A stretch of DNA of 64,000 nucleotides from an uncultured bacterium (GTDB taxonomy: Bacteria; Verrucomicrobiota; Lentisphaeria; Victivallales; UBA1829), in NCBI GenBank assembly GCA_949292215.1, contig CASEYW010000108.1, positions 24,689 to 88,688 on the forward strand, in the 5' to 3' direction. The notes beneath the pieces were generated by a model, which searched no databases, had not been told where the DNA came from, and was given only the letters and a program-made list of their open reading frames with translations. A program made the position numbers and the translations under genes. This document shows positions 16,840-25,876 of this stretch, one piece after another (positions within the stretch are counted from its first letter, which is position 1; the number at the start of each line of letters is the position of its first letter).

Positions 16840-18384
16840 TTATTTTTTGGAATCCTGTTTATACCATTCAGGGGTGATGCCGATTTTTTCGATTTTATAG
16901 TGAATAATGCGCTGAGAGATTCCGAGCTTTCGAGCGGATGCTGCGACGTTGCCGTTATTTGCTTTCAGGGCTTCGACGATGAGTTCCCGTTCGAAGGATT
17001 CGACGAGTGTATTGAAATCGGCTTTCGCTTCGGGATTGAGAGCGGTTCCGGAGGCTTCTCCTGTCTGGAGGGAAGGGGGGAGGTTATAGCCGTTGATGAC
17101 ATTGTCTGTTGCCGTGAGGACTGCGCGTTCGATGCAGTTTTCGAGTTCACGGACATTTCCGGGCCAATGGTATGCCATGAGCATGTTGATGGCTGGAGTG
17201 GAGATTCTGACAATATTTTTCCCGTGGAGTTTATTGAATTTTTCGAGGAAATGTTCCGCGAGGAGCATGATGTCGGATCTGCGGTTGTGAAGGGATGGCA
17301 GATGGATCGGGAAGACATTGAGCCGATAGTAGAGGTCTTCGCGGAATTTACCTTCCTCCATAAGTTTTTCGAGGTTGCGGCTTGTAGCGGTGATGAGGCG
17401 GACATCGACTTTGATTTCATCGTTGCTTCCGACGCGGGAGAAGGTCCGTTCCTGAATGAATCGCAGGAGTTTGACCTGAACGGGCTGGCTGAGATCGCCG
17501 ATTTCGTCAAGGAACAGGGTTCCGCCGTTGGCGGCTTCGGCTCGTCCGCAGCGTGTATTGATGGCTCCGGTGAAGGAACCTTTTTCATGGCCGAAGAGCT
17601 CGCTTTCAACGAGATTGTCGGGGAGGGCGGCACAATTGACGCAGATGAACGGTTTGTCTTTTCGTTTGCTGGCCTGCTGAATGGCGCGGGCGATGAGCTC
17701 TTTGCCTGTTCCGGAGGCTCCGCGGATCAGGACGGTTGCATTGCTTGAAGCCACTTGTGCAATCTGTGTATATACTGCTTTCATGGCGTTGCAGTTTCCG
17801 ATAATGTTGACCGGCCGGAGGTTGTCTCCGAGCTGTTCCCTCAGCCGGAGGTTTTCCGCCTTTAGTTTTTCGCGTTCCTCATGTTCCAGGTAACAGGCGG
17901 CAACCGCTTCTGCCGTAATGTTTGCGACGGTTTCGAGCAGCTTCAGATCGCGGTCGAGATTGCTTTTCGGAGAGACTTCCCGGTCGATGCTCAAAGTCCC
18001 GATGACTTTTTCCAGATGAATCACAGGAACACAGATGAAAGCCACATTTTTCATATTTTTCCGTGCCTGTGTTTTCCCGAGGAAGTCTCGTTCTTTTGAG
18101 ATGTCCGGGATGACGCGGGAGAGTCCGGTTGCCGCAACCTGCCCAGTGATGCCTTCACCGACCTTGTAGGTGCCGCGGCGCATCTCTTCCTCTGTCAGTC
18201 CGTTTGAGGCTTCGATGAAGAGGGTATCCCCGTGCATGAGGGTGAAGGTCCCGCGGAGGAGTCCCATTTCGCGGTGAAGAATATCCAGTACCGTTTTCAG
18301 CAGATTGGAAATGTTCCGTTCATGAATCACGGTTTTGCTGATACTGTTCAGCACAGCAACCTCGATATTATCCTTGTAATCCAT
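16840..18384 (-). CDS. sigma-54-dependent transcriptional activator (GAF-AAA+-Fis, NifA-like layout)
   Basis: A 514-residue enhancer-binding protein. Residues about 1-165 form a GAF sensor domain, 195-430 the AAA+ domain with Walker A GASGTGKE (222-229), Walker B FLDEIGD (291-297), and a sigma-54 contact loop written GSFTGA (269-274) rather than GAFTGA; a Fis-type helix-turn-helix ([16 protein letters not shown]) ends the protein. It drives sigma-54 RNA polymerase open-complex formation at unknown promoters after sensing a small ligand through GAF. It lies downstream of the symporter gene on the same strand. AGAGGTG favours this ATG over a GTG two codons upstream, which overlaps that site. 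Confidence 0.93.
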   Translation of the reverse strand: MDYKDNIEVAVLNSISKTVIHERNISNLLKTVLDILHREMGLLRGTFTLMHGDTLFIEASNGLTEEEMRRGTYKVGEGITGQVAATGLSRVIPDISKERDFLGKTQARKNMKNVAFICVPVIHLEKVIGTLSIDREVSPKSNLDRDLKLLETVANITAEAVAACYLEHEEREKLKAENLRLREQLGDNLRPVNIIGNCNAMKAVYTQIAQVASSNATVLIRGASGTGKELIARAIQQASKRKDKPFICVNCAALPDNLVESELFGHEKGSFTGAINTRCGRAEAANGGTLFLDEIGDLSQPVQVKLLRFIQERTFSRVGSNDEIKVDVRLITATSRNLEKLMEEGKFREDLYYRLNVFPIHLPSLHNRRSDIMLLAEHFLEKFNKLHGKNIVRISTPAINMLMAYHWPGNVRELENCIERAVLTATDNVINGYNLPPSLQTGEASGTALNPEAKADFNTLVESFERELIVEALKANNGNVAASARKLGISQRIIHYKIEKIGITPEWYKQDSKK

Positions 18385-18414
18385 ATTCACCTCTCTTCCA
18401 ACAATCCCTCTGGT

Positions 18415-18447
18415 GATCCGCTTTTGTTGTTGTGTTTGAAGCGGATC
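18415..18447. repeat. 9-bp perfect inverted repeat between symporter and regulator genes
   Basis: GATCCGCTT and AAGCGGATC are separated by 15 bases. No T tract follows on the minus strand, the direction of both neighbours, so it looks less like a terminator than like an operator or RNA hairpin before the activator gene. Confidence 0.5.
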
Positions 18448-18459
18448 TTTTCGAACGGT

Positions 18460-19920
18460 TTAATCCTGTTTCGAGTGCAGCGTGTTCAGCATGGAATCGT
18501 ATTCGCGCAGCACTTTTTCCGATTTCTGCGGCAGAATCCGGTTGATCAGGAGAATTGCAATGAGTCCGGCGGCAAAGCCGGGAAGGATTTCATACATGTA
18601 TTTGTTCCATCCCGCCACATACCACCCGAGCATGACCGTGAATCCGCAGAGCATTCCGCAAAGAGCTGCCTGCCAGGTCATACGGCGGGAGTAGAGGGAG
18701 GTCAGGATCACCGGGCCGAATGCAGCTCCGAATCCACCCCAGGCAAATTTGACCAGAGAGAAAATCGTCTGGTTCCCGGAAAGCGCCAGCACACAGGCAA
18801 TTACCGTGATGACCAGTACAAATCCCCGGCTTACATTGACCAGTTCCCGCGCCGGAGCTTTCCGCTTGATGATCAGTTTGTAGAAGTCCTCCGTCAGCGT
18901 GGAGGAGGAGACCAAAAGCTGGGAGTCAATTGTCGACATGATTGCAGCGAGAATTGCCGCCAGCAGAATTCCGCCAAGCCACGGATTGAAGAGTTCGCCG
19001 ATCATTTTGATGAACACCTTTTCGCTTTCCGCTTCGGAAAGATTCTGATACATCGGGATTGCCAGATACCCGATTGCAACAGCGGCGGCAAGCGAGATCA
19101 GAACCCAGATCATGGCAATGGTCGTTGCCCGCGGAAGCTGACGGAAACTTTTGATGCTCATGAACCGGGTCAGAATGTGGGGTTGTCCGCAGTAGCCGAG
19201 TCCCCAGACCGCCATTGAGACGATCGCCGTGAAGGAAAGCGTTTCCGGCAGAAGGGAAAAGGAGATGTTTCGCGCTTCGCAGGCCGCGGTCACGGCTCCC
19301 GGCGCAAGATTCATATAGGCGGCTATCGGGACCACGATCAGAGCAAAAAACATCAGCAGTCCCTGAAACAGATCTGTCCAGCAGACCGCAAGATAACCGC
19401 CCATCAGCGTGTACAGCAGAATCACCACCGCTCCGACGACAACCGCAACCCGGTAGTCAATCCGGAACATCGAATCAAACAGTTTTCCCGCGGAGACAAG
19501 CCCTGCCGCAGCATAAATCGTGAAGAAAATCAGTGTGATCGCCGCAGCGAAGATCCGCAGGATTCCCGTCGGATCACGGAATCGCCTTCCAATGAAGGAG
19601 GAGATTGTCAACGTCCTGGTCTTTTCCGTATAGATGCGCAGGCGCGGAGCAATGAGAATCCAGTTCAGGAATGTGCCCGCTGTCAGTCCGATCGCCACCC
19701 ATCCCTGGATGAGTCCTCCCATATAGACTGCTCCGGGCAGTCCCATGAGCAGCCAGCCGCTCATGTCGCTTGCCTGTGCGGACATCGCCGTAACCCAGCT
19801 CCCTACGCCGCGGCCTCCGAGGAGATATTCCTTGATATCAGTTTCCTTTTTGTAGAAGAATGCTCCCACTGCAATCATGAAGAGCAGATATAGACCAAAG
19901 GTCGTGTAGGTCGGCAGCAT
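18460..19920 (-). CDS. sodium:solute symporter (SSS family, PutP-like)
   Basis: A 486-residue inner-membrane protein with about 13 hydrophobic helices and the SSS family look: N-terminal TTFGLYLLFMIAVGAFFY, GGRGVGSWVTAMSAQASDMSGW (family signature region with the Na-binding segment), and GYCGQPHILTRFMSIKS. PutP-type members import proline; close relatives carry sugars, acetate or carboxylates, so the substrate is open. The sugar-acid genes to the left make an organic acid or sugar a fair alternative. AAGGAG precedes the ATG. Its promoter carries palindromes (see that entry). Confidence 0.92.
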   Translation of the reverse strand: MLPTYTTFGLYLLFMIAVGAFFYKKETDIKEYLLGGRGVGSWVTAMSAQASDMSGWLLMGLPGAVYMGGLIQGWVAIGLTAGTFLNWILIAPRLRIYTEKTRTLTISSFIGRRFRDPTGILRIFAAAITLIFFTIYAAAGLVSAGKLFDSMFRIDYRVAVVVGAVVILLYTLMGGYLAVCWTDLFQGLLMFFALIVVPIAAYMNLAPGAVTAACEARNISFSLLPETLSFTAIVSMAVWGLGYCGQPHILTRFMSIKSFRQLPRATTIAMIWVLISLAAAVAIGYLAIPMYQNLSEAESEKVFIKMIGELFNPWLGGILLAAILAAIMSTIDSQLLVSSSTLTEDFYKLIIKRKAPARELVNVSRGFVLVITVIACVLALSGNQTIFSLVKFAWGGFGAAFGPVILTSLYSRRMTWQAALCGMLCGFTVMLGWYVAGWNKYMYEILPGFAAGLIAILLINRILPQKSEKVLREYDSMLNTLHSKQD

Positions 19921-19943
19921 GTTGACTCCTTGCTATGTTATGA

Positions 19944-19985
19944 ATTACAAAAATGTAATATATTACCAAAACGGAATTTTTTCAA
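19944..19985 (-). promoter_or_regulatory. symporter promoter with two overlapping palindromes
   Basis: On the minus strand TTGAAA (19980-19985) is followed after 17 bases by TATATT (19957-19962). The -10 lies inside the perfect palindrome GTAATATATTAC (19955-19966), and ATTACA-AAAA-TGTAAT (19944-19959) covers the likely start of transcription. This is where a repressor would be expected to bind. Confidence 0.6.
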
Positions 19986-19989
19986 CGGA

Positions 19990-21012
19990 TCATCTTATTT
20001 TTATAAGGATTATTTTTTCTCTGGGATGGTTCGACTTTTCCAGTTCGAAGAAGGACCGTGAGCCGGCATGACAGGAGACAATTCTTGCCGGCATGATCCA
20101 TTTGTCCTTCTGCGCAGCCAGGTAACCTTCGTAGGCAAATGTTTCGAAGATGGGAACGTTGCCTTTGAAATCCGGATCGGAACTTTTCCGTTCGCCGATG
20201 AGTCTGGTTTCCGTCAGTTCAAAGCGGAAGACGGCGCCGGAGAAATGAGAAAAACGGATCGTGATGCCAACCGGCACCTTGCGTTTCCGGACAGGGTCTT
20301 CCCGCGGGACTGTATCCGAAAAAACGGCGCGTCCCCGGTTGATTTTGAGCGTTCGGGAGAATGCGCTTTTTTCCTGAGAGATTCTGTCGAGGACATAATC
20401 CCGGAGCAGGGGTTCTACGAGCGGATTTTCGGAAAAGCGTTTCAGTTCCTCCGAATCGACCGTCAGCAGACGGCATTCCAGTTCTGTGAATTTTGTCAGA
20501 AGGTTCGGAACCGGATACTGTGTGTAGATATAGAGCAGCGGGACAATGGCGCCTTCACCCGGCATTGCAAAGAGTCCGACCGCCGCCGGCCGCAGAACCC
20601 GCAGAATTCTGCGCGAGGAGATTCCCGCAGCGTTGTTGAATCCGGAATCGCCCGGGGCATGGAACACTCCGCCGTCCGGCATGAGATAAAGAGCGGAGAA
20701 AGCTATGCGTGCCGTCTTTCCCGGAACATGAATGTCCGGCGTGACGGAGAACACAATACCTCCTTCGCGTGTTTCGAAAGTGTTCTGCAGTTTCACCAGG
20801 GCTCTCGTTCCGGAAAGCACATTCATGAATACGGATGCGGTCAATCGGGTTTCAGAATGTTCGATTGCTTTTTCCGGTGCGCTTTTTACCATGGATTTCG
20901 GTACGCGCATCAGATCCGCTCTGAGGTTGACGAATCCCGTCTCGGGCGCTGCGGAAACTCCGGCTGTCAGCAGCGGCAGAAACAGAAGAAGGGTTTTGCG
21001 GAGAAGCGGCAT
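19990..21012 (-). CDS. secreted protein of unknown function
   Basis: A 340-residue protein with a signal peptide (MPLLRKTLLLFLPLLTAGVSAA). The rest is mostly beta-strand-like with few cysteines and no motif I recognise. It is the last gene of the mcsA operon; its ATG follows the lipoprotein stop by two bases. A TTG two codons upstream would overlap that stop (TTGA) and cannot be excluded as start. Placement next to a lipoprotein and a 5'-nucleotidase suggests an envelope role, but this is only context. Confidence 0.7.
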   Translation of the reverse strand: MPLLRKTLLLFLPLLTAGVSAAPETGFVNLRADLMRVPKSMVKSAPEKAIEHSETRLTASVFMNVLSGTRALVKLQNTFETREGGIVFSVTPDIHVPGKTARIAFSALYLMPDGGVFHAPGDSGFNNAAGISSRRILRVLRPAAVGLFAMPGEGAIVPLLYIYTQYPVPNLLTKFTELECRLLTVDSEELKRFSENPLVEPLLRDYVLDRISQEKSAFSRTLKINRGRAVFSDTVPREDPVRKRKVPVGITIRFSHFSGAVFRFELTETRLIGERKSSDPDFKGNVPIFETFAYEGYLAAQKDKWIMPARIVSCHAGSRSFFELEKSNHPREKIILIKIR

Positions 21013-21014
21013 GG

Positions 21015-21428
21015 TCAATCCGTAATTCCATAGAGAGCGGGGTCTTCCGCATTGATCCTTCGGCCGGAGGTGAGATTGATCTGCCAGTCTGTCGGATTGT
21101 TCCGTGTCTGCAGCGGACCGTTGCAGAGGGCGCTCAGGGTGCGTCCGGCTTTGAATTCCCAGACCATGTTGAGGCGTCCCTCTTTGGGAGCGGTGTAGTG
21201 GATGCGGACTTTCGGATCGGTCTTGCGGATGATATCCTTCTCCTCCGCGGTCAGTTTCAGTTTTTTTGAACTCAAAACGAAGCCGCGGACATAATCAATC
21301 AGGGCGAATTTTTCCTTTTGCGTGAGGCGTTCCGCCTCCGTCGGTTCGAAGGACAGACGTTCGCGTGCGCAGGAGACAAGACCGAGCCCTGCGGCAAGAA
21401 TCAGAAGACAAAAGGCGATGCGTTTCAT
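21015..21428 (-). CDS. small lipoprotein of unknown function
   Basis: A 137-residue protein with a lipoprotein signal (MKRIAFCLLILAAGLGLVSC), lipobox LVSC with Cys20 as the lipidated residue. The mature part is charged in the middle and has no recognisable domain. GGAGGA precedes the ATG, which overlaps the stop of the 5'-nucleotidase gene by four bases (ATGA). It is probably anchored in the outer or inner membrane facing the periplasm. Confidence 0.75.
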   Translation of the reverse strand: MKRIAFCLLILAAGLGLVSCARERLSFEPTEAERLTQKEKFALIDYVRGFVLSSKKLKLTAEEKDIIRKTDPKVRIHYTAPKEGRLNMVWEFKAGRTLSALCNGPLQTRNNPTDWQINLTSGRRINAEDPALYGITD

Positions 21429-22870
21429 TGAAAGTTCCTCCTCAGATAAGATTCCAGCAGAAGACGTATTTTCAGTCCGGTGTCACGTCCATTGACCTCT
21501 TTTCCGGCGGCAATGCGCTTCAGTTCCGGGAAACGCATGCCGGCGCTTGACGCAATGAACGAGTTGAATGCTGTTGTGATTCGTTTCTGTTCGTTGTTCC
21601 AGATTTGTCCATCGGCAAGAACAAGAGTTCCATTTGCGTCAAGAGAGACTCCCCAGGTGTATTGCGGCATGGCATTGCCTTTTCTGAGTTCCCGGGCCTT
21701 CTGCTGTTCCCGCAGGATGGTCCGGCATTCCGAGGGTGAGAGATCCATCAGGATGACCGTATTTTCAAATGGACAAAGATCGTAGACATCTTTCCGGGAG
21801 TATTTTCCCGCGTGTTTTTCCGCCCGGGAGAGAACCCCGTGGAAAACGATCGGCGCTTTGGTCTGATCCGCGATGGCTTTGCAGAAGGTCAGGGCGAGCT
21901 GTTCCGGATTCCCTGCTCCAAGCGCGGGGGCGTTGCGGCAGACTGTGGAATTCATATTTTTCCGGATGGAGGCCAGTTTGCGTTTCAGTTCCGGTTCCAG
22001 ATTTCGCGGTTCGGGTGCATCCGGCGGAAGTTCTATGTAAGTGGAGGAGAGCGAAATCCGTTTCTTTTTCTTCTTGTCGTAAACAATTTCCGCTTTTGAG
22101 TAGCCTGCGGCGTGTTTGCCTGCCTGCATATACCAGACTTTTCCACCGAGCAGGAGTCCTTTTACCGGAGTATGAGTGTGACCTCCGAGGATCAGGTCGA
22201 TCTGGGGATAGCGCAGGGCAATGTCGCGCATCTGCCAGTCGGGCCGGAAGCGCGACGACTGGAAGCGGCCCGCATGAATTCCCAGAAGGATGAGATCCGG
22301 TTTCGCTTTCATGACTTCCGGCATGACCGTGGAAAGCGCCTGCATGGTTTTAAGAATGGCAATTCCCTGTTCAGAAGGACGCCAGTTCCAGGTGGAGATG
22401 TATTCGGAGGTAATGCCGATTACGGCAATGTTCAGTCCTGCGCGCCGGAAGAGCTTCCAGGCGGCAGTCGGCGGCTTGCCGTGTACCAGGAGATTGGCAC
22501 AGAGAAGTGTTCCCTTGAACTCCTTTTTCCGATCCAGCAATGTCTGGAGCCCGAGTTCGAAATCGTGGTTGCCGGGAACCCATGCGTCATATCCGGTACG
22601 GTTCATCAGCTGAAGAACGAGGGAGCCGTTGTCCAGCTGAGTTTCGAAGGTTCCCTGAATCAGGTCGCCGCAGTCGATGAGCAGAGTGTTTTCCTTTCCC
22701 TTTCCGGCGATGTCGTTCCGGAGCGCTTCGGAGAGTTTCAGAAGGTTGGGCTTGTTCCGGGAGGAGAAGAGATGTCCATGAATATCCGTTGTGGAGTAAA
22801 CGTGAAGGGTTTCCGCCGCAAGACAGAGGGGAAGAAGAAAACAGAGAAGAACGGAATGCCGGAGTTTCAT
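21425..22870 (-). CDS. secreted 5'-nucleotidase/metallophosphatase (UshA-like)
   Basis: A 481-residue protein with a signal peptide (MKLRHSVLLCFLLPLCLAAE). The metallophosphoesterase domain shows STTDIHGHL, GDLIQGT, GNHDFELG, GIHAG and GGHTHTP, the five metal-binding blocks of the 5'-nucleotidase family. A C-terminal 5'-nucleotidase substrate domain (YDLCPFENTVILMDL) follows. The enzyme should dephosphorylate nucleotides or related phosphoesters in the periplasm. The ATG overlaps the histidine kinase stop as ATGA; the frame runs further upstream but the signal peptide fixes this start. Confidence 0.92.
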   Translation of the reverse strand: MKLRHSVLLCFLLPLCLAAETLHVYSTTDIHGHLFSSRNKPNLLKLSEALRNDIAGKGKENTLLIDCGDLIQGTFETQLDNGSLVLQLMNRTGYDAWVPGNHDFELGLQTLLDRKKEFKGTLLCANLLVHGKPPTAAWKLFRRAGLNIAVIGITSEYISTWNWRPSEQGIAILKTMQALSTVMPEVMKAKPDLILLGIHAGRFQSSRFRPDWQMRDIALRYPQIDLILGGHTHTPVKGLLLGGKVWYMQAGKHAAGYSKAEIVYDKKKKKRISLSSTYIELPPDAPEPRNLEPELKRKLASIRKNMNSTVCRNAPALGAGNPEQLALTFCKAIADQTKAPIVFHGVLSRAEKHAGKYSRKDVYDLCPFENTVILMDLSPSECRTILREQQKARELRKGNAMPQYTWGVSLDANGTLVLADGQIWNNEQKRITTAFNSFIASSAGMRFPELKRIAAGKEVNGRDTGLKIRLLLESYLRRNFQ

Positions 22871-24801
22871 GTGCGGGCTGCCTTTCTGGATTTCGGTACG
22901 GCGGTGCCGATCGGGAGGATGATTGTGAACGAGGCTCCCGTGGAGATCCGTTCGTATTGGATCCACCCGCCGTGTTCCAGCGAGACGCCGTAAGACATGG
23001 AAAGTCCCATGCCGGTGCCTTTTCCTGTCGGTTTTGTTGTGAAGAATGGTTCGAAAATCTGGTCTACGATTGCTTCATCGACTCCGGGGCCGGTATCTTC
23101 GACCCGAATGCCGCAGTAGTGTTCATCGCCGCTGATTTTCAGGTCCGCGGGTGGCTTCGGCGTGACATGCAGCCATTTTGTGGAACCCGCGCGGATGGTC
23201 ATGAGGCGTTTGTCTTCCGGCAGATTCTCCATTGCATCCCGGGCATTGATCATCAGATTGAGGATTGCCTGCTGGAGCTGAGTGCGGTCGCCATCCACGG
23301 GAATGTTTTCCTCCTCCATCTCCAGGCGTGTCCGGATTCCGGTCTGAGTATTCGGCAGAAAGAGGTTGTAAGCTCCCTCGACGATGGTTTTCAGCGGCAG
23401 GGTTTCCACCTGTCGCTTGCCTTTCCGGGCGTATCCGAGAAGCTGACTTGTGAGTTTGCCTGCCTGTTCGGCGATGGCATCGATCTTATGGAGATGGGGA
23501 AGGCTTTCCTCGGTTACCTCGCCCATGTAGATCAAATCAAGATGACCGTGGATGGCATGAATGTGATTGTTGAAATCGTGAGCGATCCCGCCGGCAAGGC
23601 GTCCGATCGCCTCCAGACGCTGGCGGTGGGCGTTTTCACTGCGGAGAAGTTCCCGTTCTTTCGCCAGACGCTCCCGTTCGGTGACGTCGCGCCCGATGAA
23701 CACCAGTGCGGGTGTGCCGTCAACCGTGATCCGGCTCATGGACAGTTCCAGCTCAATCCGGCTTTCCGGCATGGTGATGTGCATGACGTTTTCATTGGTG
23801 TTCATGAGTTGCGGAATGGTGTCGCGGGAGAGAAGAAATTCGTCAAGATTGCAGCCGATTACATCCGAAATTGCCTTGGCGGAAAAAATTTCCAGCGCAG
23901 CTTTGTTTGCATCGACAATGGTCCCGTTTGTGTCGGTGATGACGATCATATCCGACGCATTCTGGATGATGGTATGGTACCGCTGTTCCGATTCGAGAAG
24001 ATCCTGCTCAAGGCGTTTGCTGCGTCCGTAGCTGCCGAAGAAGGCGAGTACAATATCAAGGGCGCGGCGGGAGTCTTCCGCACCGGGATTCTCCTTGTCG
24101 ATCCGTGAAAGATAGATCGCCGCGATTCCGGCAATACAGAGAGAGAGCAGGATGCGGGGGATGTATTCCGCTTTCAAAACACTCATCATCTGCGGACTGC
24201 CCCAGTAAAGCACCCCCGTGAAGATGAAGCAGTCGACCAGCTGGCCGAGAAGAAGGGCGCCGATTGCACAGACCGAGATGCGGCAGCCGTAATTCTTCAT
24301 TTTCTGGAAAATCACCGGGATCAGAAACATGTCAAGCGTGAGTGAGACGAGCGAAGCTCCCATGCTTTTTGATGTGTCTCCGAGCAGTTTCGCAAGAAAA
24401 TCCGCGAGCAGTCCCTGCGACATCGCATATCCTTCCCATTCCGCCTGCATCGTCGTGATCCAGCCGAGATAGGCAAAGATTCCGAATGCCGCCATGGCCG
24501 CAATGATCAGTCTTTGTGCCGCAAGGGTGCCGTCCACGGCATAGACCACCATCAGGATTCCCAGGTACGGCAGGAGCAGAACCGATGTCGCAATTCCCAG
24601 TTCGAATCCGGACCCGTGCATGATGAATCTGAGTCCGGCGGCTCCCACAATGTGCGTGAATACCAGGAGCACTCCAAGAAACATGTAAAGCGGCGCCGAC
24701 CCGATCAGGCGTTTCAGACCGTGCAGAATCAGCAGCCCGACGAATACGAACGTCGATTCCAGCACCGCCAGTCCGGCGGAATAGATCACTTCAAGATTCA
24801 T
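22867..24801 (-). CDS. membrane histidine kinase with VUT/YhhQ-like N-terminal domain and PAS
   Basis: A 644-residue sensor kinase. Residues 1-235 are hydrophobic with about six to seven helices and polar marks (SLTLDMFLIPVIFQKMK and GQLVDCFIFTGVLYWG) that resemble the VUT/YhhQ transporter family. A PAS domain follows at about 270-378, then the dimerisation helix with phospho-acceptor His408 (GGIAHDFNNH), and a HATPase_c domain with DTGPGVDE, FEPFFTTK and GTGMGLSMSYG. HDFNN-type kinases often signal to NtrC-like or unlinked response regulators; none is adjacent. It starts seven bases after mcsB, so it is in the arginine-kinase operon. The membrane-domain assignment is by eye and less sure than the kinase. 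Confidence 0.9.
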   Translation of the reverse strand: MNLEVIYSAGLAVLESTFVFVGLLILHGLKRLIGSAPLYMFLGVLLVFTHIVGAAGLRFIMHGSGFELGIATSVLLLPYLGILMVVYAVDGTLAAQRLIIAAMAAFGIFAYLGWITTMQAEWEGYAMSQGLLADFLAKLLGDTSKSMGASLVSLTLDMFLIPVIFQKMKNYGCRISVCAIGALLLGQLVDCFIFTGVLYWGSPQMMSVLKAEYIPRILLSLCIAGIAAIYLSRIDKENPGAEDSRRALDIVLAFFGSYGRSKRLEQDLLESEQRYHTIIQNASDMIVITDTNGTIVDANKAALEIFSAKAISDVIGCNLDEFLLSRDTIPQLMNTNENVMHITMPESRIELELSMSRITVDGTPALVFIGRDVTERERLAKERELLRSENAHRQRLEAIGRLAGGIAHDFNNHIHAIHGHLDLIYMGEVTEESLPHLHKIDAIAEQAGKLTSQLLGYARKGKRQVETLPLKTIVEGAYNLFLPNTQTGIRTRLEMEEENIPVDGDRTQLQQAILNLMINARDAMENLPEDKRLMTIRAGSTKWLHVTPKPPADLKISGDEHYCGIRVEDTGPGVDEAIVDQIFEPFFTTKPTGKGTGMGLSMSYGVSLEHGGWIQYERISTGASFTIILPIGTAVPKSRKAART

Positions 24802-24808
24802 GGAATGG

Positions 24809-25876
24809 TTATCTTCCGCGTTTTGCCTTGAGGGTTTCCCGGATCAGCGTCGCCCGCTCGGTATCGCGTTCTTCGGAGGAGAGCTCCTTCCCCGCGCGAA
24901 GCTGAAGATGCGACGGCTGAACATTGATGAACAGTTCGTTCACCGTATGAATATCCACCGAGGAGAACATTCCCATGTCGACCCCGAGCCGCAGTGCCGA
25001 AAGAGAATTCAGCGCTTCTTCGCTGGAGATCATGTAGCCGTGACGGAGAATGCCGTAGGCTCTGCCGACATGGTTCAGCAAATACGACTGCTTATTCTCG
25101 AACAGGAAGTTCCTCGATTTCTTCTCGTGAATGATGATCTGTGTGACGATGGAGGAAAGACGATCAATGATCTGTTTTTCGCTTTCCCCCAGCGTGCTCT
25201 GGTTTGAGATCTGGTAAAGATTGCCGAAATTTTCGGACCCTTCCCCATAGAATCCGCGGATGGCAAGCCCGAGTTTGCCTGTCGCCTGCTTGACTGCCGC
25301 GATCTGCCCGGACATGGCAAGCCCCGGCAGATGGAGCATCACGGAAGCACGCATTCCTGTTCCCAGATTGGATGGACAGGATGTCAGGAATCCCAGATGT
25401 ACGTCAAAGGCGTAGGGAATCCGGCGGGAGAGTGCGTCGTCAAACTGATTGATCCGGTTCCAGACCGGATTCAGCTGGAATCCGGGACTCAGCGCCTGAA
25501 TGCGGAGATGATCTTCCTCGTTGATCATTGCGGCGAGAGATTCATCCTTGTCTGCGATCAGGCAGGATGCCTGATTCGGATTCAGCATTTCACGGCTGAT
25601 CAGTCTGCGTTCCAGGAGAAGCTGTTTTTCCACATCGTTCAGAGCGGGCAGGTCAAATTCCATGGGCTCAAGCATGGCGTCGGACTCCCGAATGGCATCG
25701 AGCGCCAGATCACGCACTTGCAGCAGTGCTTCCTGATTCCCCGCAATGGGAAATGGGGTGGCCCTGAAATTCCGTGCCAGACGGATGCGGGTGCTGAGGG
25801 CGATGTCGTCATCCGGGCCGCTGTCGGCAAGCCAGCTTAAAGGGCTGTTGATGAGCTGTTCAGGCTTTGTCCGCAT
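24809..25876 (-). CDS. mcsB: protein arginine kinase McsB
   Basis: A 355-residue phosphagen-kinase-fold protein matching McsB, which phosphorylates arginines on proteins and marks them for ClpCP in Firmicutes. Visible motifs are LSTRIRLARN, NEEDHLR, the CPSNLGTGMRASVMLHLP catalytic-cysteine block, and GFYGEGSEN. Length is that of the family. GGGAGA lies four bases before this ATG, which overlaps the end of mcsA by 17 bp; an in-frame extension of 27 codons inside mcsA is not family-like. Arginine-kinase activity is inferred from family. No clpC or ctsR is in the window. Confidence 0.94.
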   Translation of the reverse strand: MRTKPEQLINSPLSWLADSGPDDDIALSTRIRLARNFRATPFPIAGNQEALLQVRDLALDAIRESDAMLEPMEFDLPALNDVEKQLLLERRLISREMLNPNQASCLIADKDESLAAMINEEDHLRIQALSPGFQLNPVWNRINQFDDALSRRIPYAFDVHLGFLTSCPSNLGTGMRASVMLHLPGLAMSGQIAAVKQATGKLGLAIRGFYGEGSENFGNLYQISNQSTLGESEKQIIDRLSSIVTQIIIHEKKSRNFLFENKQSYLLNHVGRAYGILRHGYMISSEEALNSLSALRLGVDMGMFSSVDIHTVNELFINVQPSHLQLRAGKELSSEERDTERATLIRETLKAKRGR

